DNA of 64,000 bases from Rhizobium sp. BT03 (GTDB lineage Bacteria; Pseudomonadota; Alphaproteobacteria; Rhizobiales; Rhizobiaceae): NCBI RefSeq assembly GCF_030053155.1, contig NZ_CP125640.1, positions 310,001-374,000 on the forward strand, read 5' to 3'. Both the position numbers and the translations under genes were made by a program. Below are positions 49,971 through 60,794 of the stretch, in pieces. Position 1 is the stretch's first letter. Each line of letters opens with the position of its first letter. The notes below the pieces were generated by a model that did no database searches, had not been told where the DNA came from, and was given only the letters and a program-made list of their open reading frames with translations.

Positions 49971-52751
49971 TTACCCGCTGTTTCGTAGCCCGGCGGCAAT
50001 TCCATTGATGGTGAGATGCAGCGCCTCCTCCGTGTCCTGATCTCGTTCTCCGGCGCGGTGGCGGCGAAGAAGGTCGATCTGCATGTGGTTCAGCGGATCG
50101 AGGCATGGAAAGCGATGATGGATCGATTGCTTCAGCGCCGGATTATTCTCCAGGAGCGAGGCCTGATCCGTTATGCCGAACAGTGCGGCCGTCGTCGCTT
50201 CCCATTCGTCTTTTATGCGTGTGAAGATTTTCTCATGGGCGGATGCGTCGGGGGCGAGGTCGACATACCGCGCCGCGATCGCCATGTTGGTTTTGGCCAG
50301 CACCATCTCCATGTTCGCGATCAGCGTCTGGAAGAAAGGCCAGTCCCGATGCATCCTTTGAAGGGTTTGCAATCCGTCGGGATGTCTGGTCAGCCACTGT
50401 CCGATGGCCGAGCCAAATCCAAACCAGCCCGGCAGCATGATCCGGCTTTGCGACCAGCCGAACACCCACGGTATTGCGCGAAGATCTTCGATGCGGCGGG
50501 ACGAGCTGCGTGAGGCCGGCCGGCTGCCAATATTCAGTTTTGCGATTTCGCCAATGATCGTGGCTTCCCAGAAGAACCGCTCGAATCCGTCGGTCTCGTA
50601 AACCAAAGATCGATAGGCGCCAAAAGCGAGCTCGGACAGCTCCTCCATGGCGCCGAGATATTCGGGATCCGGCTCTTGTGCGTCGGAAGGCAGCAAAGAC
50701 GCTTCCAGCGTCGCGGCGATCAGCAGTTCCAGATTTCGGCGGCCGAGTGCCGGATTGGAATATTTCGCTGCAATGACTTCGCCTTGTTCCGTCAGCCGGA
50801 TCGATCCGGCAACCGCGCCGGGTGGCAGGGCGGTGATGGCCTCATAGCTCGGACCGCCGCCGCGCCCCACGGAGCCACCGCGGCCGTGAAACAGGCTGAG
50901 GCGAATGCCCTTACGCTCGAAAAGCCGAATGAAGGCCACCTCCGCCTTATAGAGCTCCCATCCCGACGTCAGATAACCGCCGTCCTTGTTGCTGTCGGAA
51001 TAGCCGAGCATGATTTCCTGTTTGCCGCCGAGTGCCTTCAAGTATGTGCGATATGCTTCGATGGCCAAAACCGTTTGCATGACGTCATGCGAGTTTCGAA
51101 GATCCGAGATCGTCTCGAAAAGCGGTATGATGTTGACCGACGCCGCTTCAGGCTCATCGGGCCGGAACAGTCCCACTTCGCGGAACAGGATCATGACCTC
51201 CAGAAGGTCGGAAGGGCTTGCCGCCTTCGAGATGATGTAATTCGGGATGCTGGCGCGGCCATAATGCTTATGGGCCTCGGCGGCTTCACGGAGGACGGAA
51301 AGCTCCGACATCGTCTCGGCCGAATAGGTCTTGAGCGGTGTAACCAGCAGCTGGGAAGAGCGGAGTTCCTCAGTGAGCAAGCGGATCCTGTCGCTCTCGG
51401 CGAGCGCTTCATAGCCTGTGCCGGGGCGCACATTCTCGAAAAGCTCATGAATAACCCGCTGATGAACCTCGGAATTCTGTCGCAGATCGAGGCTGACGAG
51501 ATGAAAGCCGAAGACGTCTACGGCGCGTTGGAGGCTGCGCAGTTTTCCAGCGGCGATCTTTTCTGCGCCATTGGCTATCAGAGATTTGCTGATCGTCGCC
51601 AGGTCTGCGGCGAATTCTCCGGGGCGCCGGTAGCGGGGGGCGGCCGCTACAGGTTCGCGAACGAGCTCCGTACTGCCGAATTTACGGGCCGTGGCCGCCA
51701 GGCGAGCATAGATACCCGAAATCGCCAGGCGATATGGCTCGTGCCGGCGCTGCTCCGACCTATCGGGAGAGACGGTCGCGAGGCGCTGAAGGTCCCGCGA
51801 GACCTTCACATACCGATCATCCAAGGAAAGTTCGGCGCCAAGGCTGTGCAGCTCGCCGAGATAGAACGAGAAAACTCTCTCACTCTGCAGCCGGAGCGCC
51901 TCCCTCAGGGTCTCGCCGTTGACATAGGGATTGCCATCCCTGTCGCCGCCGATCCACGAACCCATGCGCAGGAATGGCGGCAGCGCGTCATGACCGAAGC
52001 TCCAGGGTGAGGCTCGAAGCTGATTTTCGAGAACTCCGTAAACTTCCGGGATGACGCGGAAAATCGTGCTGTCGTAATAAGATAAGCCATTGAGGATTTC
52101 GTCCACGACCTGCAGCCGCCGCCCTCGCAGGCTGTTCGTTTGCCAAAGCGTCGTCGTCGCCCGTTCCAAATCCTCCCGATAACGATCCGCCTCCTGCGCC
52201 GTCAGGCCGGTCTGGTCGAGCCGGCTCAAGCATCGGGCAAGCTCCTGCTCGATGTCGATAACGCTCTTCCGCCGGACCTCGGTGGGATGCGCCGTGAAAA
52301 CGGGCGAGACGACCGCTTCAAACAGTAGCTTGCGGATATCCTCCGACTCTACGCCGGCGGCAGCGAGAACCGAAAGTGATCTGGCAATCGTTCCCGGCAT
52401 GGCAGGTTCGCCATCGGCGATGCCGAAGCGCTGCACTCTGGCCTGATGAGCGTCTTCGGCGATGTTTACGAGCTGAGAGAACTGGCTGAACGCGCGGATC
52501 ACGCGCTTGAGGGTGCGGGGAGGCATGTCTGCGCAGAAGGGGGCGAGTTCGCCGTTCAGGCGTGGGCTGGTCTTTCTGCGGCCGGTTACCGAGAGGGCGC
52601 GGACGCGTTCTACGGTCTCCCGGATCTCCCTGCCGTCGCTTGCTTCAATGGCTTCGCACAAAAGGCGGCCGAGCAGCCGAACATCCTTCACCAGGGCCCT
52701 GGCCGTGAGGCGCCTTCCCGGCATGCCTGTTTTTCTCACTTGAAGATCCAC
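49971..52751 (-). CDS. ppc: phosphoenolpyruvate carboxylase
   Basis: PEP carboxylase makes oxaloacetate from PEP and bicarbonate. The 926-residue protein has the catalytic-His motif SPVFTAHPTEVRRKS, GGDRDGNPYVN, GYSDSNKDGGYLTSGW, LFHGRGGSVGRGGGPSYEAI and the C-terminal INGIAAGLRNSG. AAGGA eight bases before the GTG at 52751 makes that the best start; ATG at 52724 is the alternative. Unusually, an exact copy of the LacI palindrome (O7) is 15 bp upstream of that start, so this anaplerotic enzyme appears to be tied to the catabolic regulon. Confidence 0.95.
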   Translation of the reverse strand: MDLQVRKTGMPGRRLTARALVKDVRLLGRLLCEAIEASDGREIRETVERVRALSVTGRRKTSPRLNGELAPFCADMPPRTLKRVIRAFSQFSQLVNIAEDAHQARVQRFGIADGEPAMPGTIARSLSVLAAAGVESEDIRKLLFEAVVSPVFTAHPTEVRRKSVIDIEQELARCLSRLDQTGLTAQEADRYREDLERATTTLWQTNSLRGRRLQVVDEILNGLSYYDSTIFRVIPEVYGVLENQLRASPWSFGHDALPPFLRMGSWIGGDRDGNPYVNGETLREALRLQSERVFSFYLGELHSLGAELSLDDRYVKVSRDLQRLATVSPDRSEQRRHEPYRLAISGIYARLAATARKFGSTELVREPVAAAPRYRRPGEFAADLATISKSLIANGAEKIAAGKLRSLQRAVDVFGFHLVSLDLRQNSEVHQRVIHELFENVRPGTGYEALAESDRIRLLTEELRSSQLLVTPLKTYSAETMSELSVLREAAEAHKHYGRASIPNYIISKAASPSDLLEVMILFREVGLFRPDEPEAASVNIIPLFETISDLRNSHDVMQTVLAIEAYRTYLKALGGKQEIMLGYSDSNKDGGYLTSGWELYKAEVAFIRLFERKGIRLSLFHGRGGSVGRGGGPSYEAITALPPGAVAGSIRLTEQGEVIAAKYSNPALGRRNLELLIAATLEASLLPSDAQEPDPEYLGAMEELSELAFGAYRSLVYETDGFERFFWEATIIGEIAKLNIGSRPASRSSSRRIEDLRAIPWVFGWSQSRIMLPGWFGFGSAIGQWLTRHPDGLQTLQRMHRDWPFFQTLIANMEMVLAKTNMAIAARYVDLAPDASAHEKIFTRIKDEWEATTAALFGITDQASLLENNPALKQSIHHRFPCLDPLNHMQIDLLRRHRAGERDQDTEEALHLTINGIAAGLRNSG

Positions 52752-52766
52752 ATGTGCATTCCTTAT

Positions 52767-52778
52767 GCTAACGTTAGC
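52767..52778. promoter_or_regulatory. LacI-type operator O7 (GCTAACGTTAGC)
   Basis: Exact palindrome extending to the 18-bp TATGCTAACGTTAGCATA, the longest symmetric copy in the window. On the minus strand it lies between a TATGCT -10 candidate and the ppc ribosome site. Confidence 0.92.
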
Positions 52779-52855
52779 ATAAAACTGGCAGGATTTGGCC
52801 GAAGAGTCAAGAATGCTTGCAGTCGAGCAGGAGCGAACGGTCGAATAGCCCCGGG

Positions 52856-53770
52856 TTAGCCGGCAGCGCCTTGCTGGTAACGCGCGACCTCTTCCAAGAG
52901 CCATGCGCGGAACGCCACGACAGGGCGGAAGTCCTTCCTGCTGAGCGGCGCGACCGCATAATAGGCGCTGGGGCTTTTGACCTGATGCGGAAAGGCTTGA
53001 ACGAGCTGGCCATTCGCAAGCTCGGAATCGATGAGGAAAAGCGGCATCAAAGCGAGCCCCAGCCCGGCAATGCAGGCTTGGGCCACGCTGCTGAACTGTT
53101 CGAACCGCATCGCCTGCGACGGGGCGCCGCTGACCTGGAGGCTTTCGAAAAAATGGCTCCAGGCTCCAGGCCGCGATGCCATCTGCAGAAGCGGAAGGCG
53201 AAGCAGATCTTCAGCTTTCTGGACGGGATGCGAACTCAGAAAAGACGGGGAGGCGACCGGCGCCACCATCTCCTCCATGAGAAATGTGCTTTCCGCACCC
53301 GGCCAGTCGGGCTGGCCGATATGGATCGCCATATCGATGTCGTCGCGGTCGAAATCGAACAGCCCTATGCGCGTCGCGAAGTTCAGAGTGATCTCCGGAT
53401 GTCTGGCGACAAATTGCGGGATGCGCGGCATCAGCCAGCGGGTGCCGAATGTTGGCAAGATGGCGAGATTGAGTTGATCGTTATGCTGTTTGGTCATGGC
53501 ATGCAGCGAAGCGGAGCGGATTTCCGCCAGAGCGCTGGCAATAGCCCGTGCATAATCGGTGCCGGCCTCCGTGAGAATGACACCGCGGCTGGTGCGCTCG
53601 AACAGCAAAACGCCCAGCTGTTCTTCCAGCGCGGCAATCTGCCGGCTGATGGCGCCCTGCGTCAAGGAAAGCTCCTCAGCCGCCGCGGAGAAGGTGCTCA
53701 GCCGCGCGACGGAATCGAAAGCCGCGAGTGCGGAGGTCGAGGGAAGCAGTCTTCGCGAGAGGTTTGCCAT
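52856..53770 (-). CDS. LysR-family regulator, GcvA-like
   Basis: The 304-residue protein has an N-terminal LysR HTH (LAAFDSVARLSTFSAAAEELSLTQGAISRQIAALEEQLGVLLFER) and a substrate-binding domain of the GcvA/AmpR group (LNLAILPTFGTRWLMPRIPQF). It is divergent from the glutaryl-CoA dehydrogenase gene, with 106 bp (115 bp if that gene starts at 53886) between them, the usual layout for a LysR activator and its target. It likely senses glutarate or glutaryl-CoA, as GcdR does in pseudomonads. Confidence 0.92.
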   Translation of the reverse strand: MANLSRRLLPSTSALAAFDSVARLSTFSAAAEELSLTQGAISRQIAALEEQLGVLLFERTSRGVILTEAGTDYARAIASALAEIRSASLHAMTKQHNDQLNLAILPTFGTRWLMPRIPQFVARHPEITLNFATRIGLFDFDRDDIDMAIHIGQPDWPGAESTFLMEEMVAPVASPSFLSSHPVQKAEDLLRLPLLQMASRPGAWSHFFESLQVSGAPSQAMRFEQFSSVAQACIAGLGLALMPLFLIDSELANGQLVQAFPHQVKSPSAYYAVAPLSRKDFRPVVAFRAWLLEEVARYQQGAAG

Positions 53771-53885
53771 AGGCTATTACTATAGCTCATAGGGCGATGA
53801 GTAAACCTCGCTTTCCCGGTCGCGGAAAAACGGTTCTAATTCCAACCAATCGAATTGCAAAAACCTTAACGGGAGGATGACGATC

Positions 53886-55061
53886 TTGGCCTTTTCCTGG
53901 AATGACCCCTTTCTGCTCGATGATCAGTTGACCGAAGATGAACGGATGATCCGCGAGTCCGCTGCGGCTTTCGCAGAATCCGAACTCTTGCCGCGCATCC
54001 AGGAGGCCTATCTCGAAGAAGCGACCGATCCGGAGCTGTTCAGGTTGATGGGGCAGACCGGCCTTCTCGGTGTGACGCTGCCGGAAGAATACGGGGCCGC
54101 GAACGCATCCTATGTCGCTTATGGCCTCGTCGCTCGCGAGGTCGAGCGTATCGACTCCGGATATCGTTCGATGATGAGCGTGCAGTCCTCGCTGGTCATT
54201 TACCCGATTTTTGCTTACGGCTCCGATGAGCAGAAGAAAAAGTATCTGCCCGGTCTCGTGTCGGGTGAGCTGATCGGCTGTTTCGGCCTGACCGAGCCAG
54301 ACGCCGGCTCCGATCCCGGCGGTATGAAGACCCGCGCCGAAAAAATCGAGGGCGGCTACCGATTGCGCGGCTCGAAGATGTGGATCTCGAACTCGCCGAT
54401 TGCCGATGTCTTCGTCGTCTGGGCAAAGTCGGAAGCCCACAACAACGAAATACGCGGCTTCGTTCTCGAAAAAGGCATGAAGGGACTTTCGGCCCCGAAG
54501 ATCGGCGGGAAGCTTTCACTGCGTGCCTCGATCACGGGCGAAATCGTGATGGACAGCGTCGAAGTCACCGAGGATGCGCTCCTGCCCGGCGTTTCCGGCC
54601 TCAAGGGGCCGTTCGGCTGTCTCAACCGCGCCCGCTACGGCATCTCCTGGGGCGTCATGGGAGCGGCCGAGGACTGCTGGTTCCGCGCTCGTCAATATGG
54701 TCTGGACCGCAAGCAGTTCGGCAAACCGCTTGCAGGCATGCAGCTCTATCAAAAGAAGCTCGCCGATATGATGACCGAGATCACGCTCGGACTGCAGGGT
54801 TCGCTTCGGGTTGGCCGCCTGATGGATGAGCACAAGATGGCCCCGGAAATGGTGTCGCTCATCAAGCGCAACAACTGCGGGAAGGCGCTGGATATTGCGC
54901 GGCAGGCCCGGGATATGCATGGCGGCAATGGTATTCAGATCGAATACCATGTCATGCGCCACGCGCAGAACCTGGAAACGGTCAACACATATGAGGGCAC
55001 CCACGATGTGCATGCTCTGATCCTTGGGCGGGCCCAGACGAGCCTCCAGGCATTCTTCTAA
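53886..55061 (+). CDS. gcdH: glutaryl-CoA dehydrogenase
   Basis: GcdH oxidises and decarboxylates glutaryl-CoA to crotonyl-CoA, passing electrons to ETF. The acyl-CoA dehydrogenase has the GcdH-type motif [19 protein letters not shown] with the conserved Arg and the catalytic Glu in [31 protein letters not shown] ends right against the ATG at 53877, leaving no spacer, so the in-frame TTG at 53886 with 9-base spacing is the better start. The product is then 391 residues. Confidence 0.93.
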   Translation: MAFSWNDPFLLDDQLTEDERMIRESAAAFAESELLPRIQEAYLEEATDPELFRLMGQTGLLGVTLPEEYGAANASYVAYGLVAREVERIDSGYRSMMSVQSSLVIYPIFAYGSDEQKKKYLPGLVSGELIGCFGLTEPDAGSDPGGMKTRAEKIEGGYRLRGSKMWISNSPIADVFVVWAKSEAHNNEIRGFVLEKGMKGLSAPKIGGKLSLRASITGEIVMDSVEVTEDALLPGVSGLKGPFGCLNRARYGISWGVMGAAEDCWFRARQYGLDRKQFGKPLAGMQLYQKKLADMMTEITLGLQGSLRVGRLMDEHKMAPEMVSLIKRNNCGKALDIARQARDMHGGNGIQIEYHVMRHAQNLETVNTYEGTHDVHALILGRAQTSLQAFF

Positions 55062-55118
55062 TCCCCATAGTCTGTTCGGCGCAGATCGTCTTTCACCTCC
55101 GGATCAACGAGAGGCAGC

Positions 55119-56006
55119 ATGCCTATAGCGAATAAGATTTCTACCGTCGCCGTCATCGGCGCCGGTCAGATGGGGACCGGGATCGCGGAAGTCGTGGCTA
55201 AACATGGGTATGAGGCCTTGGTTTACGATCTCGATAAAAGTCGAATCCGCTCGGGCATCGAGGCGAGTGCCGGATATTTCGAACGTCAGGTCGAAACCGG
55301 CAAAATGCCGAGGGAGGCGGCTGAACAGGCAATCTCCCGAATAAAGGGAGCGTTTTCCCTCTCGGATCTGGCGAGCGCCGATTTGGTCATCGAAGCCGTA
55401 AGCGAGAATGAAGCCATCAAAAGGAAGGTGTTTACGGATGTCTGCACTGCCCTGAAGTCCGACGCGATCCTGGCGACGAATACATCGTCGCTCTCGATAA
55501 CGCGGCTTGCCGCGTCGACCGACAGACCCCATCGTTTTATAGGGATACACTTCATGAATCCCGTACCGGTTATGAAACTTGTGGAACTGGTTCGCGGTAT
55601 CGGAACGGATCCGGAAACCTTCGTCACAGCCAAGGATTTCGCGCAATCCATCGGCAAGACCGTCACCGTCTCCGAGGATTTTCCGGCTTTCATCGTAAAC
55701 CGCGTCCTCATCCCCATGATCAATGAAGCGATCTACACCCTGTATGAGGGTGTCGGAAATGTGGAAGCCATAGACACCGGCATGAAGCTCGGCGCCAATC
55801 ATCCGATGGGGCCGCTCGAACTCGCCGACTTCATCGGTTTGGACACATGCCTGTCCATCATGCAGGTCCTTCACGAAGGGCTGGCTGACAGCAAATACCG
55901 GCCGTGCCCGCTGCTGGTCAAATATGTTGAGGCCGGCTGGCTCGGCCGCAAGGCGCAACGGGGGTTCTACGACTACAGCTACACGCCGGCTCGGCCAACG
56001 CGCTGA
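55119..56006 (+). CDS. 3-hydroxyacyl-CoA dehydrogenase (3-hydroxybutyryl-CoA type)
   Basis: The 295-residue protein has the NAD-binding GAGQMGTGIAEVVAKHGYEALVYDLD at the N-terminus and the catalytic region HRFIGIHFMNPVPVMKLVELVRG and HPMGPLELADFIGLDTCL. It converts 3-hydroxybutyryl-CoA to acetoacetyl-CoA, two steps after glutaryl-CoA dehydrogenase. The crotonase needed in between is not in this window. GAGAGGCAGC precedes the ATG. Confidence 0.93.
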   Translation: MPIANKISTVAVIGAGQMGTGIAEVVAKHGYEALVYDLDKSRIRSGIEASAGYFERQVETGKMPREAAEQAISRIKGAFSLSDLASADLVIEAVSENEAIKRKVFTDVCTALKSDAILATNTSSLSITRLAASTDRPHRFIGIHFMNPVPVMKLVELVRGIGTDPETFVTAKDFAQSIGKTVTVSEDFPAFIVNRVLIPMINEAIYTLYEGVGNVEAIDTGMKLGANHPMGPLELADFIGLDTCLSIMQVLHEGLADSKYRPCPLLVKYVEAGWLGRKAQRGFYDYSYTPARPTR

Positions 56007-56048
56007 TCCCCATCTCACTCCAACTTCGAGATTTGTCAGGCATTTATC

Positions 56049-57713
56049 ATGACGGAAGAACACGCAGACGATAGCCGCGAGAGCATGGAATTCGACGTTG
56101 TGATCGTCGGCGGTGGTCCGGCGGGTCTTTCAGCGGCGATCGGGCTGAAGCAGGTCAATCCGGAACTGTCGGTCGTCGTCCTGGAGAAGGGGGCCGAGGT
56201 CGGCGCCCATATCCTGTCGGGCGCTGTGGTCGATCCTATTGGCATCGACCGGCTGCTGCCCGGCTGGCGCGAGGATGGCGATCATCCCTTCAAGACCGAG
56301 GTCACCGCGGACCACTTCCTGCTGCTCGGTCCGGCCGGCTCGATCCGCCTGCCGAATTTTTTGATGCCGCCGCTGATGAACAATCACGGCAACTACATCG
56401 TATCGCTTGGGCTTGTCTGTCGCTGGCTGGCCGGCAAGGCCGAAGAGCTCGGCGTCGAGATCTATCCGGGCTTTGCCGCAACCGAAGTGCTCTACGATGA
56501 TAAGGGAGCGGTGATCGGGGTTGCCACCGGCGACATGGGCATCGAGAAGAACGGCGAGCCCGGCCCGAACTATACCCGCGGCATGGAACTGCTCGGCAAA
56601 TATGTGCTGATCGGCGAGGGCGTGCGCGGCTCGCTCGCCAAGCAGCTGATCGCCAAGTTCGATCTGCAGAAGGATCGCGAGCCGCAGAAATTCGGCATCG
56701 GCATCAAGGAACTCTGGCAGGTCAAGCCGGAGAACCACAGGCCGGGCCTGGTGCAGCATTCCTTCGGCTGGCCGCTCGGCATGAAGACCGGCGGCGGCTC
56801 CTTCCTCTATCATCTCGAAGACAATCTGGTCGCGGTCGGCTTCGTCGTCCACCTGAATTACAAGAACCCCTATCTCTATCCCTTCGAGGAGTTCCAGCGC
56901 TTCAAGACGCATCCTGCCATTCGCGGCACCTTCGAGGGCGGCAAGCGGCTGTCCTATGGCGCCCGGGCCATCACCGAGGGCGGCTACCAGTCGGTGCCGA
57001 AGCTCTCCTTCCCCGGCGGGGCGCTGATCGGCTGTTCGGCCGGTCTCGTCAACGTTCCCCGTATCAAGGGCAGCCACAATGCGGTGCTGTCGGGCATGCT
57101 GGCGGCCGAGAAGATCGCCGCCGCCATCGAGGCCGGCCGCAGCCATGACGAGGTGGTCGAGATCGAGAATGAATGGCGCCAGGGCGACATCGGCAAGGAT
57201 CTCGAGCGGGTCAGGAACGTCAAGCCGCTCTGGTCGAAGTTCGGCACGGCGCTCGGCGTGGCGCTCGGCGGTCTCGACATGTGGACCAACACCCTGTTCG
57301 GCTTCTCCTTCTTCGGCACGCTGGGTCACGGCAAGACCGATGCGCAGTCGCTGGAGCCGGCCTCGCAGCACAAGCCGATCGCTTATCCGAAGCCGGATGG
57401 CGTTTTGACCTTCGACCGCCTGTCCTCGGTGTTCCTGTCGAACACCAATCACGAGGAGGACCAGCCGGTGCATCTGCAGGTCAAGGACATGGGCCTGCAG
57501 AAGCGTTCGGAGCACGACATCTATGCCGGCCCGTCGACGCGCTACTGTCCGGCCGGGGTCTACGAATGGGTGGAGAAGGACGGTCAGGACACCTTCGTCA
57601 TCAACGCCCAAAACTGCGTGCACTGCAAGACCTGCGACATCAAGGACCCCAACCAGAACATCAACTGGGTGCCGCCGCAGGGCGGTGAGGGGCCGGTCTA
57701 TCCGAACATGTGA
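56049..57713 (+). CDS. etfQO: electron transfer flavoprotein-ubiquinone oxidoreductase
   Basis: ETF-QO passes electrons from acyl-CoA dehydrogenases via ETF to the quinone pool at the inner membrane. The 554-residue protein has the FAD motif DVVIVGGGPAGLSAAIGL and a C-terminal ferredoxin-like cluster site (YCPAGVYEW, NCVHCKTCDIKDPNQNINW). It is placed with the glutaryl-CoA dehydrogenase, whose electrons it would accept. Confidence 0.96.
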   Translation: MTEEHADDSRESMEFDVVIVGGGPAGLSAAIGLKQVNPELSVVVLEKGAEVGAHILSGAVVDPIGIDRLLPGWREDGDHPFKTEVTADHFLLLGPAGSIRLPNFLMPPLMNNHGNYIVSLGLVCRWLAGKAEELGVEIYPGFAATEVLYDDKGAVIGVATGDMGIEKNGEPGPNYTRGMELLGKYVLIGEGVRGSLAKQLIAKFDLQKDREPQKFGIGIKELWQVKPENHRPGLVQHSFGWPLGMKTGGGSFLYHLEDNLVAVGFVVHLNYKNPYLYPFEEFQRFKTHPAIRGTFEGGKRLSYGARAITEGGYQSVPKLSFPGGALIGCSAGLVNVPRIKGSHNAVLSGMLAAEKIAAAIEAGRSHDEVVEIENEWRQGDIGKDLERVRNVKPLWSKFGTALGVALGGLDMWTNTLFGFSFFGTLGHGKTDAQSLEPASQHKPIAYPKPDGVLTFDRLSSVFLSNTNHEEDQPVHLQVKDMGLQKRSEHDIYAGPSTRYCPAGVYEWVEKDGQDTFVINAQNCVHCKTCDIKDPNQNINWVPPQGGEGPVYPNM

Positions 57714-57753
57714 GAGGGATCGGCGGGCTTGGCAATGAATCAGGGAGTTACCG

Positions 57754-58899
57754 ATGCAATTTCCGCTTGAAGGCGTTCGGGTCGTGGAACTGGCGCGCAT
57801 CCTCGCCGGTCCGTGGGCTGGGCAGACACTTGCCGACCTCGGAGCAACCGTCATCAAGGTGGAAAGCCCGGAGGGCGACGATACGCGCCGCTGGGGGCCA
57901 CCCTTCATTGCCGATGGCGATGAAGTCGCTGCCGCCTACTTCCACAGCTGCAATCGCGGAAAACTGAGCATCACGGCGGATTTCAACTCGGCGGAAGACG
58001 TCGAAAAACTTCGGGCCCTGATCGCCAACGCGGACGTCGTCATCGAGAACTTCAAGGTAGGCGGGCTAAAGAAGTTCGGCCTCGACTTCGACAGTCTGAA
58101 GGCGATCAACCCAAGACTGATCTATTGCTCGATTACCGGCTTTGGCCAAACCGGCCCATATGCCGGGCGTGCAGGTTATGATTTCATCATCCAGGGCATG
58201 GCGGGCATCATGGATTTGACCGGTGAACCTGATCGGGAGCCGCAGAAAATCGGCGTCGCGTTCGCCGATATCTTCACAGGACTCTATTCGGTCATCGCTA
58301 TCCAAGCCGCTCTAATTCTCAGAAATACGACAGGTGAGGGACAGTTCATAGATATGGCACTTCTGGACAGCGCGGTGGGTGTGCTGGCCAACCAGGCAAT
58401 GAACTTCCTGGCCTCGGGAAAGGCGCCGACGAGACTTGGCAATGCGCATCCCAACATCGCGCCATATCAAGTATTCCCGGTGTCTGACGGCAATATCATT
58501 ATCGCCTGCGGGAACGACGCTCAGTTTGCACGGCTATGCGATATCCTCCGGCTATCCGCTGTGGCAGATGACGTCCGTTTCAAGTCGAATGCGGAAAGAG
58601 TTCGCCATCGAGAGGAGCTGAGATCGGTCATGGAAGCACAGACGAAGCTTTTCAAGCGGACGGATCTGCTAGCCGACTTGGCGCGCGTGGGCATTCCCGC
58701 CGGCCCCATCAACACCGTCGAAGACGTGTTTGCCGACCCGCAAGTCGCGCACCGAAAGATGGCCGTGGAAAATGAAGGGATAGCGGGCATCCGTACACCA
58801 ATCATTTTCTCAGGGCAGGCGCTCTCCTCGCACCGCAAGTCGCCCAGGCTTGGTGAGCACAATGGCAAGGTACATCAAGACTGGACCTTACTGGACTGA
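57754..58899 (+). CDS. class III CoA-transferase (CaiB/BaiF), likely succinyl-CoA:glutarate
   Basis: The 381-residue protein has the family start GVRVVELARILAGPWAGQTLADLGATVIKVE and the active-site Asp in GQFIDMALLDSAVGVLANQ. In the same cluster as gcdH it most likely makes glutaryl-CoA from glutarate and succinyl-CoA, like GcdG/SUGCT. It is 40 bp after etfQO. Specificity is inferred from context. Confidence 0.9.
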   Translation: MQFPLEGVRVVELARILAGPWAGQTLADLGATVIKVESPEGDDTRRWGPPFIADGDEVAAAYFHSCNRGKLSITADFNSAEDVEKLRALIANADVVIENFKVGGLKKFGLDFDSLKAINPRLIYCSITGFGQTGPYAGRAGYDFIIQGMAGIMDLTGEPDREPQKIGVAFADIFTGLYSVIAIQAALILRNTTGEGQFIDMALLDSAVGVLANQAMNFLASGKAPTRLGNAHPNIAPYQVFPVSDGNIIIACGNDAQFARLCDILRLSAVADDVRFKSNAERVRHREELRSVMEAQTKLFKRTDLLADLARVGIPAGPINTVEDVFADPQVAHRKMAVENEGIAGIRTPIIFSGQALSSHRKSPRLGEHNGKVHQDWTLLD

Positions 58900-59260
58900 C
58901 GTTTTAAGCCGGCATTTTCGACATCGACGGCAATGAGAGGCCGCGCCGAAACTGCGCGTTTGAAAAGCGGTCGCAGAAGGCTCTCTGATCCGGGCTGACC
59001 GAAAACCGCGCCGCTTCTGCCGAGCTTTCGTCTGAGCCTTTGCTCAGGGGACATCTTCGTGGCACGATGATCGTCTCTTGCAGTGATGCGACGATGTTCG
59101 TAACAATCGGTTGCCGCATCGCTGCGTTGCGCGGGTTTTGTCTGTGTCATCCCAGTGTGCAGTCGGAATGTCGCACCGACTCTATGCGATGTCGGTTTGC
59201 CGCTTGGATCAGAAACCGGCGGCGTCTAAATTTGCATTCCGGTGATCAGAAGGCGCATCC
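58900..59260. other. gene-free interval, no recognised element
   Basis: This 361-bp stretch separates the CoA-transferase from sdaA. It is less biased in codon-like composition than its flanks, and no ORF, repeat or hairpin stands out. It probably holds the sdaA promoter. Confidence 0.45.
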
Positions 59261-60664
<1,404 letters not shown>

Positions 60665-60794
60665 GCTTGTAATGCCTGCTTAGGTATGAGCTTTCAGGGG
60701 GTACCCCGTTTCCCGGCAGGTCACAGTGCCGGCGTGCAGCGTAATTGAAGAGGGGGCTGTGTCGTTGAGACATACCCCCTCGCGTGAAGCATCT

